Assembly: GCA_902475865.1 (NCBI GenBank)
Contig: CABSBK010000046.1
Coordinates: forward strand, 1 to 7,531
DNA: 7,531 bases
DNA from: an uncultured Collinsella sp.
GTDB lineage: Bacteria; Actinomycetota; Coriobacteriia; Coriobacteriales; Coriobacteriaceae
Reading direction: 5' to 3'
The translations under genes and the position numbers were made by a program. Positions 1 to 6,543 of the stretch are shown one piece after another (the first letter of the stretch is position 1; the number at the start of each line of letters is the position of its first letter). Below the pieces are notes generated by a model, which was given only the letters and a program-made list of their open reading frames with translations, made no database searches and was not told the DNA's origin.

Positions 1-75
1 TTCGCTGGCGGCTCCAAGACCGGTACCGTCTATGCCTACTGCAACCTGCATGGGCTGTGGTCCGCGACGTTCTAG
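1..75 (+). CDS. Superoxide reductase / desulfoferrodoxin-type protein, C-terminal fragment (5' end outside window)
   Basis: Frame 1 is open from the first base to TAG at 73-75 and gives 24 residues ending YCNLHGLWSATF. The Cys-Asn-Leu-His-Gly-Leu-Trp string is the characteristic C-terminal iron-ligand loop of superoxide reductases (desulfoferrodoxin/neelaredoxin family). Its Cys and His help bind the catalytic non-haem iron that reduces superoxide to peroxide in the cytoplasm of anaerobes. The N-terminal part is outside the window, so it is not possible to say whether the protein also carries the desulforedoxin-like rubredoxin domain. A strong intrinsic terminator follows about 45 bases after the stop. 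The family call rests on one short motif, but that motif is distinctive. Confidence 0.8.
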   Translation, partial: FAGGSKTGTVYAYCNLHGLWSATF

Positions 76-121
76 GAGCGCGCCCCCGCTCGGGGTATCA
101 TAGCTAGCATATGCACATGCG

Positions 122-153
122 AGCGCCGGCTGCATTATGCGGCCGGCGCTTTT
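122..153 (+). terminator. Intrinsic terminator of the upstream superoxide reductase gene
   Basis: AGCGCCGGC (122-130) pairs perfectly with GCCGGCGCT (142-150). Inside it, TGCA (131-134) pairs with TGCG (138-141) with one G-T wobble, closing a 3-base loop. The result is a GC-rich stem of about 13 bp followed by TTTT (150-153), the classic Rho-independent arrangement. It lies between the stop at 75 and the next start at 193. Confidence 0.85.
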
Positions 154-177
154 ACTACGACAACGATGATTTACGAC

Positions 178-185
178 GGAAAGGG
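178..185 (+). promoter_or_regulatory. Ribosome binding site that selects the ATG at 193
   Basis: GGAAAGGG at 178-185 sits 7 bases before the ATG at 193. The upstream in-frame ATG at 166 has no Shine-Dalgarno sequence and lies only 12 bases past the terminator T-tract. Family alignment also starts at the 193 methionine (MKLALAQ), so 193 is chosen. Confidence 0.7.
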
Positions 186-192
186 CTGGGCC

Positions 193-2178
193 ATGAAGCT
201 CGCACTTGCACAGATCGATATGCGCCTGGGTGACATCGAGGGCATTTGCGGCCGCATCGAGGACCAGGCTCGCCTGGCTCATGAGCGCGGCGTGCGCGTG
301 CTGTGCGTTCCGGCCCCGCTCTTTATGGGTGCCATGCCGGGCAGCCTGGTGGGCGCCGCCGATTTTGAGCACGATATGCTGACGGGCCTGACGGGCGTTG
401 CCGAGCGCATCCAAGAGCTCGACATGATCTGCATCGTGCCCGCTGCGGTTTCGTTTGAGGGCCAGCCCCTGCTCGACTACATGATGCTTAAGGATGGTCG
501 CGTGGTGCCTGCGCGCGCAAGCATCGCCCTGCAGCGTGGCGAGAGCAACGACGCGCGTTGGGCACCGCCGGTGTTTGACGTGGACGGCGTGCGCGTCGCC
601 GTGGTGTTTGACCTAGACCGCGAGCTTGAAATGCTGCCGACCGGCGTCGACCTCATCGCCTATTTCCAGTTCAACGCGTTTGACATGACCGATCGCGAGA
701 CGGCCGCCATTGCCGCCGTTCGCAGCGGCGCCTACCGCAAGATCGCATCCAAGCGCAGCGTGTGGTTTGCCTGCATGGCGCCGGTCGGTGCCTATGACGA
801 GTCGGTGTATACCGGCGGTTCGTTTGTGCTCGACGACTGCGGTCGCGTGGTGGCCCAGGCGCCGTGTTTTGAGGAGAGTCTGCTGGTTCAGGAGATTCAG
901 CGCGGCGTGATGCTCGATGCCCTGGAGGATCACGAACTGCCCGAGTTCCGTTCCGAGGAGTGGCTGTGGCAGGCGCTGGTGCTTGCCGTGCGCGATAACG
1001 CCCGAGCCCACGGTGCATCGCGTGCTGTGGTGGCACTCGAGGGCGATCTGCCGTCGTCCCTGTTGGCGGCGCTCGCCGTCGATGCCTTGGGACCGCGCAA
1101 TGTGATTGGCCTGGTGCTGGGGCGCAATCGCATCTTTACACCGGCGCAGGAGGAGGCAGAGGCTGCTCGCTGTTCTGCCGTGCGCTCAATCGCCGAGCGC
1201 CTGCACATTCGCACCGTCGAGCGCGATGCGCCGGATGCAGCGCGCGTGCTCGACCGCGACGTGTCGGCGGGCGATGCCGAACGCCTGCGTTCGCGCGCGC
1301 TGGGCCTGATGCTCGAGGATACGGCGCTTGAGCTGGGCGCCATGGCGCTGAGCCCGCTTTCCAAGACCGAGTATGCGCTGGCGGCGCCCGCGCTGTCCGG
1401 TGGCTACCAGGGCGACTTTGCGCCCTTTGGCGATGTGTATCTGTCGACGCTCGAGTTTGTGGCACGCGTGCGCAACCGTGCCTCGGCCGTGGTGCCCCAA
1501 GAGCTCGTGACGCTCAACGCGGTGGAGGATTGCATGGATCGCGTGCTGGCGCAGGCGCTCTCGACGCTTGACGGTCCGGTCGACATGCTCGACCGCGCGG
1601 CGCAGCTGCTTGGCGGGCTTGAGCCGGGCGAGGTCGATGGTGCGCTTGAGTCGCACGTGGACCGCAACCGACCCTTCGACGACATCCCAATGGCCGCCGG
1701 CAAGCCCGAGGCTTGCTCGCTGCTGCTGATGCTCGTGCGTCAGGGCGAGGCCGCCCGCCGCATGCTGCCGACGGCGACGATCGTCTCGGCTCGTTCGTTT
1801 GTCGAGCGCGCCTGGCCGTACATGCTTGCGTGGTCCGACCTGGGGCTGAGCGGCAAGGAACGCATGACGGTCGATGCGCTGGCACGCGCCGAGGTAAACC
1901 GCTTTGCCGACGAGGATACAAGCGAACGCATGCGTGGCGAGATGATGGGCATATTGGGTGACCTGTTGGGTATTTCGCCCGAGCAGATGGAGGAGCTGCG
2001 CTCCGAGGATGGCCAACGTCGCCTGCATGAGGGTATGAAAAAGTTTGAGGGCGAGGTCCAGGACGCCATCGACAAGATGATGGGCGGTCAGGGCGGACCG
2101 CAGGGTGGGCCCCAGGGAGGTCCGATGCCGCATCCGCCGATAGATCCGAGGCAGTTTCCGTTCTTCTCGCAGAACTAA
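193..2178 (+). CDS. NadE-like protein (nitrilase domain + NAD+ synthetase domain), probable pseudoenzyme
   Basis: The product has 661 residues (start at 193). Residues about 2-240 resemble the glutamine-amidase (nitrilase-fold) domain of glutamine-dependent NAD+ synthetase: MKLALAQ strand, a GGSFVLDDCGRVVAQAP block near 208-225, then FEESLL. Residues about 250-550 follow the synthetase domain, including LAAALAVDALGP-type helix text (LLAALAVDALGPRNVIGL near 290-307), FAPFGDVY near 409-416, and a C-terminal segment matching the family's final RRxxP...SxRxF stretch. Key residues are missing. The nitrilase Glu site reads PAPL (40-43), the Lys site is not lysine, and the Cys site reads VVFDLD (137-142). 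The PP-loop SGGxDS is EGDLPS (283-288), and GTGNKSE is SPLSKTE (387-393). Residues about 550-661 are an extra helical region ending in GGPQ repeats. The reading frame is long and intact with normal codon use, so it is not a decayed gene. I infer a retained fold with a non-NAD-synthesising role. Automated annotation would probably call it NAD+ synthase. Confidence 0.75.
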   Translation: MKLALAQIDMRLGDIEGICGRIEDQARLAHERGVRVLCVPAPLFMGAMPGSLVGAADFEHDMLTGLTGVAERIQELDMICIVPAAVSFEGQPLLDYMMLKDGRVVPARASIALQRGESNDARWAPPVFDVDGVRVAVVFDLDRELEMLPTGVDLIAYFQFNAFDMTDRETAAIAAVRSGAYRKIASKRSVWFACMAPVGAYDESVYTGGSFVLDDCGRVVAQAPCFEESLLVQEIQRGVMLDALEDHELPEFRSEEWLWQALVLAVRDNARAHGASRAVVALEGDLPSSLLAALAVDALGPRNVIGLVLGRNRIFTPAQEEAEAARCSAVRSIAERLHIRTVERDAPDAARVLDRDVSAGDAERLRSRALGLMLEDTALELGAMALSPLSKTEYALAAPALSGGYQGDFAPFGDVYLSTLEFVARVRNRASAVVPQELVTLNAVEDCMDRVLAQALSTLDGPVDMLDRAAQLLGGLEPGEVDGALESHVDRNRPFDDIPMAAGKPEACSLLLMLVRQGEAARRMLPTATIVSARSFVERAWPYMLAWSDLGLSGKERMTVDALARAEVNRFADEDTSERMRGEMMGILGDLLGISPEQMEELRSEDGQRRLHEGMKKFEGEVQDAIDKMMGGQGGPQGGPQGGPMPHPPIDPRQFPFFSQN

Positions 2179-2182
2179 AAAT

Positions 2183-2210
2183 GTTACGCGGTTTTACCAA
2201 ACCGCGTAAC
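2183..2210. terminator. Perfect 12-bp hairpin after the NadE-like gene; terminator-like, with its T-tract on the minus strand
   Basis: GTTACGCGGTTT (2183-2194) and AAACCGCGTAAC (2199-2210) are exact reverse complements around a 4-base loop. The hairpin starts 5 bases after the TAA at 2176-2178. On the + strand it is followed by GAGTCGAC, not a T-tract. On the minus strand it is followed by ATTTTTA, the normal layout of an intrinsic terminator reading leftwards. It may end the NadE-like transcript inefficiently, act in both directions, or terminate a minus-strand transcript. The hairpin is certain; the direction of its function is not. Confidence 0.6.
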
Positions 2211-2221
2211 GAGTCGACGCT

Positions 2222-2324
2222 GCGCGAGCCCCTGCCGGGCAATCTGCCGCTCAAACCGTCGCTTGCGTACAGAAGTACGCGGCGCTCCTCTTTCGCGACA
2301 CCTTGCCACGGCAGGGACTCGCTC
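2222..2324. repeat. About 100-nt imperfect fold-back (long inverted repeat), function unknown
   Basis: The arm at 2224-2242 (GCGAGCCCCTGCCGGGCAA) pairs with 2303-2322 over 19 positions, with one mismatch (2229/2317) and one bulged A (2308). The interior contains further partial pairing and a clean apical hairpin, GCGTAC (2265-2270) with GTACGC (2275-2280) around AGAA. No convincing coding frame with a ribosome binding site lies here. Together with the adjacent 2183-2210 hairpin, the layout resembles a small palindromic dispersed element or a structured RNA. No terminal direct repeats were identified, so a miniature transposable element is possible but unproven. Confidence 0.6.
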
Positions 2325-2380
2325 GCTGACTTATGCTCAACCTATGGTTCAACCTTGCTTGCTAGATACGGTCACTGTTG

Positions 2381-2389
2381 TGTTATTCT
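2381..2389 (+). promoter_or_regulatory. Extended -10 promoter of ruvCAB
   Basis: TGTTATTCT (2381-2389) reads as an extended -10 element: TG, one base, then TATTCT (4 of 6 matches to TATAAT). Only weak -35 candidates are visible, for example TTGCTA at 2359-2364 with a 19-base spacer. The predicted start near 2396 falls inside the SOS box that begins one base downstream. This leaves a leader of about 60 bases before ruvC. Confidence 0.55.
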
Positions 2390-2403
2390 AGAACAGACGT
2401 TCG
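2390..2403 (+). promoter_or_regulatory. LexA/DinR-type SOS box upstream of ruvCAB
   Basis: AGAACAGACGTTCG contains the GAAC-N4-GTTC core (2391-2402). It matches the Gram-positive/actinobacterial LexA consensus CGAACRNRYGTTYG at every position except the first base. It lies directly after the -10 element, over the predicted transcription start, where a bound repressor would block initiation. SOS control of ruv genes is established in several bacteria. Here the site precedes ruvC, so all three genes should be induced together. Confidence 0.8.
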
Positions 2404-2446
2404 TGAATGATGCGCGGGGCCTTGCCTTGCGCTGTGCTTGTGACGA

Positions 2447-2453
2447 GGGGAGG
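2447..2453 (+). promoter_or_regulatory. Ribosome binding site supporting the TTG start of ruvC
   Basis: GGGGAGG at 2447-2453 is a strong Shine-Dalgarno sequence 5 bases before TTG at 2459. It justifies the non-ATG start, which places the conserved N-terminus (MVILGIDPG) right at the initiation codon. Confidence 0.75.
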
Positions 2454-2458
2454 TCGGC

Positions 2459-2980
2459 TTGGTTATCTTGGGTATCGACCCTGGTTTGGCCCATACGGGC
2501 TGGGGGATTATCGAGGAGCGGCGTGGCGAGGTCCGCTGCCGTGCCTACGGTTGTATCGAGACCAGCGCGGGCAGCCCGCTCGCGGTGCGCCTGTCGCATA
2601 TCGCCCGCGACCTCAAGGGCGTCGTCGAGCGCTACCGCCCCGATACTGCCGCCATCGAGAGCATTTACTTTGGCGCCAACGTTCGCTCGGCCATCCCTAC
2701 GGCGCATGCCCGCGGTGCTGCACTCGTGGCGCTTTCGGAATGCGCACTCGAGATTGGCGAGTATACGCCCATGCAGATTAAGCAGGCTGTTGTGGGTACC
2801 GGCGCCGCAGATAAACGGCAGGTTGCCTACATGGTGCGCACGCTCACGCAGCTTGATCACGACCCACACCCAGACCATGCCGCCGATGCCCTGGCTTGCG
2901 CCATCTGTCACGTTAACCTAAGCCGTACCCGAGCGCTTACCGGCGGCGAGTTCTATCAACAGAGAGGAACCGGATACTGA
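2459..2980 (+). CDS. ruvC: Crossover junction endodeoxyribonuclease RuvC
   Basis: The product has 173 residues, the usual RuvC length. RuvC is the dimeric, metal-dependent resolvase that nicks Holliday junctions symmetrically after RuvAB branch migration. The RNase H-like fold is visible from ILGIDPG (residues 3-9) with catalytic Asp7, then IESIYFGAN (66-74) with Glu67. The C-terminal PDHAADALACAICH block (138-151) supplies His140 and Asp143. The His-x-x-Asp form of the last pair is one of the two known catalytic arrangements (Asp or His at that position), so the active site looks intact. Translation starts at TTG with a strong ribosome binding site. Its TGA overlaps the ruvA ATG by one base (TGATG). 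It is the first gene of the SOS-box-controlled ruvCAB operon. Identity is secure. Confidence 0.97.
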   Translation: MVILGIDPGLAHTGWGIIEERRGEVRCRAYGCIETSAGSPLAVRLSHIARDLKGVVERYRPDTAAIESIYFGANVRSAIPTAHARGAALVALSECALEIGEYTPMQIKQAVVGTGAADKRQVAYMVRTLTQLDHDPHPDHAADALACAICHVNLSRTRALTGGEFYQQRGTGY

Positions 2981-3600
2981 TGATCTCCCAGCTCCATGGA
3001 ACGCTTGTCGAGGCCACGATGAGCTCGGCCGTCGTCGATGTATCGGGCGTGGGCTTTGAACTCGGTATTTCGGGCAGCACTGCCGCCACGCTGCCTACGC
3101 CCGGCGGCGAGGTTCGCCTCTATACCCGCATGCAGGTGCGCGAGGACGCCATGACGCTCTTTGGCTTTGCTTCCAAGGACGAGCGCACGATGTTCGATCG
3201 GCTCGTTTCTGTCTCGGGCGTCGGTCCGCGCCTGGCGCTTGCTGTGCTTTCCACCTATACCGTGGGACAGCTGTATTCCCTGGTGATGGCCGAGGACGAC
3301 AAGGGCATGGCCAAGGTTCCCGGTGTGGGCAAAAAGACCGCCCAGCGCCTCATCTTGGAGCTCAAGAGTACCTTTGCCAAGGACAAGGGCTTTGTTCCGG
3401 TCGACGTAATCCCCGGTCAGGCTGCGATGCCGGTCCCCGCCGCCGCTCCCTCGGCAATCGATGACGCCCGCGCGGCACTCCTTTCCATGGGCTTTAGCCC
3501 GCAGGAGACCGAGGTTGCCCTGAGCGGGTATGATGGGCAGGATATGCGTGTCGAGGACCTGCTCGGCGCGGCGCTTAAGCGACTCGGAATGGATGCGTGA
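2980..3600 (+). CDS. ruvA: Holliday junction branch migration complex subunit RuvA
   Basis: The product has 206 residues, typical of RuvA, the tetramer that clamps the four-way junction and loads the RuvB motors. The order is a N-terminal OB-fold ([12 protein letters not shown] onward) with the acidic pin at Glu55-Asp56. Two helix-hairpin-helix DNA-binding motifs follow: [17 protein letters not shown] (75-91) and [17 protein letters not shown] (113-129). A flexible linker rich in Pro and Ala (about 139-158) leads to the small C-terminal RuvB-binding domain (about 160-206, beginning [12 protein letters not shown]). The ATG shares one base with the ruvC stop, and GAGAGGAA about 10 bases upstream serves as ribosome binding site, suggesting translational coupling. 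The stop likewise overlaps the ruvB ATG. All expected elements are present. Confidence 0.97.
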   Translation: MISQLHGTLVEATMSSAVVDVSGVGFELGISGSTAATLPTPGGEVRLYTRMQVREDAMTLFGFASKDERTMFDRLVSVSGVGPRLALAVLSTYTVGQLYSLVMAEDDKGMAKVPGVGKKTAQRLILELKSTFAKDKGFVPVDVIPGQAAMPVPAAAPSAIDDARAALLSMGFSPQETEVALSGYDGQDMRVEDLLGAALKRLGMDA

Positions 3601-4667
3601 TGTGGGAAGCCGATGACTCTCAGGACTTGTGGTCGACGCCCGGCAACTCGCCGGCGGCATCCATGGCGCACGGTGAGCGTATGGTGGGCTCGGAACTGAC
3701 ACCCGAGGACCTCGATGTCGACCGTACCCTGCGTCCCCAGCGCTTGGACGACTACTGCGGTCAGGAGCATATCAAGCAGAGCCTTCGCGTGCTGATCGAG
3801 GCGGCGCAGAGCCGTGGCGAGACGCTCGACCACGTGATTTTCTCGGGCCCTCCGGGCCTGGGCAAGACCACGTTGGCCACGGTTATCGCCAACGAGCTGG
3901 GCGCTCAGATCAAGACGACGAGCGGCCCGGCTATTGCGCGTACCGGTGACCTGGCGGCCATCCTGACTAACTTGCAGCCGGGTGACGTGCTGTTTATCGA
4001 TGAGATCCACCGCCTTAACCGGTCGGTCGAGGAAGTCCTATATCCCGCTATGGAGGACTTTGCGCTCGATATCGTGATCGGTAAAGGTCCGGCCGCACGT
4101 TCGATTCGCCTAGATATTCCCAAGTTTACGCTGGTGGCGGCAACGACCCGCTCGGGTATGCTCACGGGCCCGCTACGCGACCGCTTTGGCATTTCGTATC
4201 GCCTGGACTACTACACGGTCGAGGAGCTTGCCCAGATCGTGACGCGCTCGGCGACCATCCTGGGCGTGACGATCGACCATCCGAGCGCGCTCGAGATCGG
4301 CTCGCGCTCGCGTGGCACGCCGCGCTTGGCCAACCGTCTGCTCAAGCGCGTGCGCGACTATGCGCAGGTGCGCGGCAACGGTCCTATTGAGCTTGATATT
4401 TGCCGTCAGGCGCTCGAGTTCTTCGAGATTGATGAGCTTGGTCTGGACTGGATGGACATTCGTATCTTGGAGACGCTTGCCAAGACGTTCTCTGGTCGTG
4501 CCGTGGGTTTGACGACCCTTGCCAGCGCGGTGGGCGAGGACCCGGGTACGCTCGAGGATGTCTATGAGCCCTACCTGCTGCAGTGCGGCTTGATGATTCG
4601 CACGCCCCAGGGCCGTCAGGCAACCTTGCGCACCTTTGAGCACTTGGGCATCGAGCCAGCCGTTTAG
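3600..4667 (+). CDS. ruvB: Holliday junction branch migration ATPase RuvB
   Basis: The product has 355 residues. It is the AAA+ hexameric helicase that drives branch migration with RuvA. Visible motifs are Walker A GPPGLGKT (83-90), Walker [11 protein letters not shown] (131-140), sensor 1 region VAATTRSG (179-186), the conserved GPLRDRFG arginine-finger region (190-197) and sensor 2 [10 protein letters not shown] (239-248). A C-terminal winged-helix domain follows, including [19 protein letters not shown] (317-335). ATG at 3600 overlaps the ruvA TGA as TGATG, mirroring the ruvC-ruvA junction; GTG at 3597 is an alternative. The N-terminus is about 20-28 residues longer than in many RuvBs. An internal ATG at 3681 ([11 protein letters not shown]) would give a more standard length, so the exact start is less certain than the identity. 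No clear intrinsic terminator follows. Confidence 0.96.
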   Translation: MWEADDSQDLWSTPGNSPAASMAHGERMVGSELTPEDLDVDRTLRPQRLDDYCGQEHIKQSLRVLIEAAQSRGETLDHVIFSGPPGLGKTTLATVIANELGAQIKTTSGPAIARTGDLAAILTNLQPGDVLFIDEIHRLNRSVEEVLYPAMEDFALDIVIGKGPAARSIRLDIPKFTLVAATTRSGMLTGPLRDRFGISYRLDYYTVEELAQIVTRSATILGVTIDHPSALEIGSRSRGTPRLANRLLKRVRDYAQVRGNGPIELDICRQALEFFEIDELGLDWMDIRILETLAKTFSGRAVGLTTLASAVGEDPGTLEDVYEPYLLQCGLMIRTPQGRQATLRTFEHLGIEPAV

Positions 4668-4765
4668 AGGCGGGTTTGTTTTGGCTGGTCTGTAGGCTAT
4701 CGCTGAGCATTGGATAAACATATCGCCATTCATCGGTTACGGGTGTTTTACTATTGCGCGCCCGT

Positions 4766-4773
4766 GCTATGCT
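4766..4773 (+). promoter_or_regulatory. Candidate extended -10 promoter of fhs
   Basis: In the 146-base gap after ruvB, TGCTATGCT (4765-4773) gives TG, one base, then TATGCT (4 of 6 to TATAAT). A weak TTTACT or TTTTAC -35 lies at about 4746-4752 with a 15-16 base spacer. The predicted start near 4780 leaves a leader of only about 34 bases, ending in the ribosome binding site. An imperfect inverted repeat (ACGGG at 4739-4743 with CCCGT at 4761-4765) brackets the spacer. Confidence 0.5.
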
Positions 4774-4813
4774 GAAATGGTCTTTTTCTCATTCGGTAAC
4801 GAAAGGACCGCCC

Positions 4814-6481
4814 ATGCCTACTGACATCGAAATCGCACGTTCCGTCACGCCGCTGCCCATTACCGAGGTGGCTAAGAACGCCGGCGTCGACGTAAAGCAC
4901 CTGATTCCGTACGGCTTCGACAAGGCTAAGGTCGACTATTCACTGCTCAACGAGCCGACCGATCATCAGGCCAAGCTCGTCCTCGTGACCGCCATCAACC
5001 CCACGCCCGCTGGCGAGGGCAAGACCACCACGACCATCGGTCTGGCCGATGGCCTGCGTCGTCGCGGTGTCAAGAGCGCCGTGGCCCTGCGCGAGCCTTC
5101 GCTCGGTCCCGTCTTTGGCGTCAAGGGCGGTGCCGCCGGCGGCGGTTGGGCCCAGGTCATCCCCATGGAAGACATCAACCTGCACTTTACCGGCGACTTC
5201 CACGCTATCGGTGCCGCCAATAACCTGCTGGCCGCCATGCTCGACAACCATATTCAGCAAGGCAACCAGCTCGGTATCGACGTTAAGCGCATCACCTGGA
5301 AGCGCGTTGTCGACATGAACGACCGCCAGCTGCGCCACGTTATCGACGGCATTGGTGGCAAGGCTCAGGGCGTGCCGCGCGAGGACGGCTTCGATATCAC
5401 CGTTGCCTCCGAGGTCATGGCAATCCTGTGCCTGTCCACGAGTATCAACGATCTTAAGGAGCGCCTGGGCGAGATCGTCGTCGGCTACAGCTTTGCCGGC
5501 GAGCCCGTCCGCGCCCGCGACCTCAAGGCTCAGGGCGCCATGGCTGCATTGCTTAAGGATGCGCTCAAGCCCAACCTGGTGCAGACGCTCGAGGGTACGC
5601 CCGCGTTTGTCCACGGCGGCCCCTTCGCCAACATCGCCCACGGCTGCAATTCCATCATGGCCACGCGTATGGCTATGCGCTTTGGCGATGTCGCCATTAC
5701 CGAGGCAGGCTTTGGCGCCGATCTGGGTGCCGAGAAGTTCCTCGACATCAAGTGCCGCATGACGGGCGTTCGCCCCAGCGCCGTCGTGATTGTCGCGACC
5801 GCCCGTGCGCTTAAGTACAACGGCGGTGTTGCCAAGGCCGACCTCAACGAGGAGAACCTCGAGGCCCTCAAGGCCGGCATGCCCAACCTGCTGCGTCACG
5901 TCGACAACATCCAGAACGTTTATGGTCTGCCCTGCGTGGTCGCCATCAACCGCTTCCCGACGGACACCGAGGCAGAGCTTGCGCTCATCGAGTCCGAGTG
6001 CCAGAAGCTCGGCGTTAACGTTAAGCTTTCCGAGGTCTGGGCCAAGGGCGGCGAGGGCGCGCTCGATTTGGCTGACGAGGTCATGCGTCTGATCGAGCAG
6101 CCGAGCGAGCTCAAGTTTGCCTACGAAGACGGCGCCGATGTTGCCGATGCCCTCGAGGCCGTCGCCACCAAGGTTTACCGCGCCGATGGTGTCGACTTTA
6201 CGCCGGCTGCCAAGCGCCAGCTCGCCGAGCTGCGCGAGAACGGCTTTGGCAACCTGCCGGTGTGCGTCGCCAAGACGCAGTACAGCTTTAGCGACAACGC
6301 CAAGGCCCTGGGCGCTCCCGAGGGCTTCCGCATCACCGTGCGTGAGCTCAAGGTTTCCGCCGGCGCCCACTTTGTGGTCGCGCTGACCGGCAGCGTTCTG
6401 ACCATGCCGGGCCTGCCCAAGGTCCCCGCGGCCGAGAACATCGACGTCGATAACGACGGCAACATCACCGGCCTGTTCTAA
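4814..6481 (+). CDS. fhs: Formate-tetrahydrofolate ligase (10-formyl-THF synthetase)
   Basis: The product has 555 residues, the standard length of the monofunctional bacterial enzyme. It catalyses the ATP-dependent joining of formate to tetrahydrofolate, giving 10-formyl-THF for purines, initiator tRNA formylation and one-carbon metabolism in the cytoplasm. The nucleotide loop TPAGEGKTT is at 64-72, followed by [18 protein letters not shown] (94-111), [11 protein letters not shown] (118-128), [15 protein letters not shown] (295-309) and [12 protein letters not shown] (327-338). The C-terminal half includes [10 protein letters not shown] (375-384) and YSFSDN (490-495). Compared with the usual signatures, Trp112 replaces Tyr and Ala330 replaces Ile/Val; both are mild. 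ATG at 4814 is chosen because GAAAGGA (4801-4807) precedes it by 6 bases and the family N-terminus ([12 protein letters not shown]) begins there; an upstream in-frame TTG at 4754 lies before the promoter -10. A strong terminator follows, so it is probably monocistronic. Confidence 0.97.
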   Translation: MPTDIEIARSVTPLPITEVAKNAGVDVKHLIPYGFDKAKVDYSLLNEPTDHQAKLVLVTAINPTPAGEGKTTTTIGLADGLRRRGVKSAVALREPSLGPVFGVKGGAAGGGWAQVIPMEDINLHFTGDFHAIGAANNLLAAMLDNHIQQGNQLGIDVKRITWKRVVDMNDRQLRHVIDGIGGKAQGVPREDGFDITVASEVMAILCLSTSINDLKERLGEIVVGYSFAGEPVRARDLKAQGAMAALLKDALKPNLVQTLEGTPAFVHGGPFANIAHGCNSIMATRMAMRFGDVAITEAGFGADLGAEKFLDIKCRMTGVRPSAVVIVATARALKYNGGVAKADLNEENLEALKAGMPNLLRHVDNIQNVYGLPCVVAINRFPTDTEAELALIESECQKLGVNVKLSEVWAKGGEGALDLADEVMRLIEQPSELKFAYEDGADVADALEAVATKVYRADGVDFTPAAKRQLAELRENGFGNLPVCVAKTQYSFSDNAKALGAPEGFRITVRELKVSAGAHFVVALTGSVLTMPGLPKVPAAENIDVDNDGNITGLF

Positions 6482-6506
6482 GTCTGCTGCTCATAGCCGC
6501 TTGCCC

Positions 6507-6543
6507 GCCCCGCCGCGCCTACCAAGGCCCGGCGGGGCTTTTT
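6507..6543 (+). terminator. Intrinsic terminator of fhs
   Basis: GCCCCGCCG (6507-6515) pairs perfectly with CGGCGGGGC (6530-6538). Within the loop GCCT (6517-6520) pairs with AGGC (6525-6528). TTTTT (6539-6543) follows directly. It starts about 25 bases after the fhs stop. Confidence 0.92.

Noticed and set aside
166..192. Upstream in-frame ATG at 166 as start of the NadE-like gene
   Set aside because: It has no ribosome binding site, lies just after the terminator T-tract, and adds residues outside the family alignment. The ATG at 193 has a good site at 178-185.
1186..2133. A 315-codon minus-strand frame across the NadE-like gene
   Set aside because: It shows His/Arg/Gln-rich antisense composition typical of a shadow and no recognisable motif or ribosome binding site. 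The + strand frame has clear NadE homology.
2407..2458. A leader peptide or upstream start (ATG at 2407) controlling ruvC
   Set aside because: The frame has no ribosome binding site and no stop before ruvC; it simply runs out of frame into the ruvC coding sequence.
2181..2921. A + strand frame of about 246 codons spanning the intergenic region and most of ruvC
   Set aside because: It overlaps ruvC in another frame, begins inside a perfect hairpin without a ribosome binding site, and reads as low-complexity Ser/Arg/Ala-rich sequence.
4656..4688. CCAGCC/GGCTGG inverted repeat at the end of ruvB as a terminator
   Set aside because: The stem is only 6 bp with a 21-base loop, begins inside the coding sequence, and has no following T-tract.
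4774..4813. A folate (THF) riboswitch in the fhs leader
   Set aside because: The leader after the predicted promoter is only about 34-40 bases, too short for a THF riboswitch, and no matching conserved core was seen.
4940..6370. A 476-codon open frame on the minus strand across fhs
   Set aside because: It is the antisense shadow of fhs caused by GC-rich third positions. It has no family resemblance, while the + strand frame is an unmistakable formate-THF ligase.
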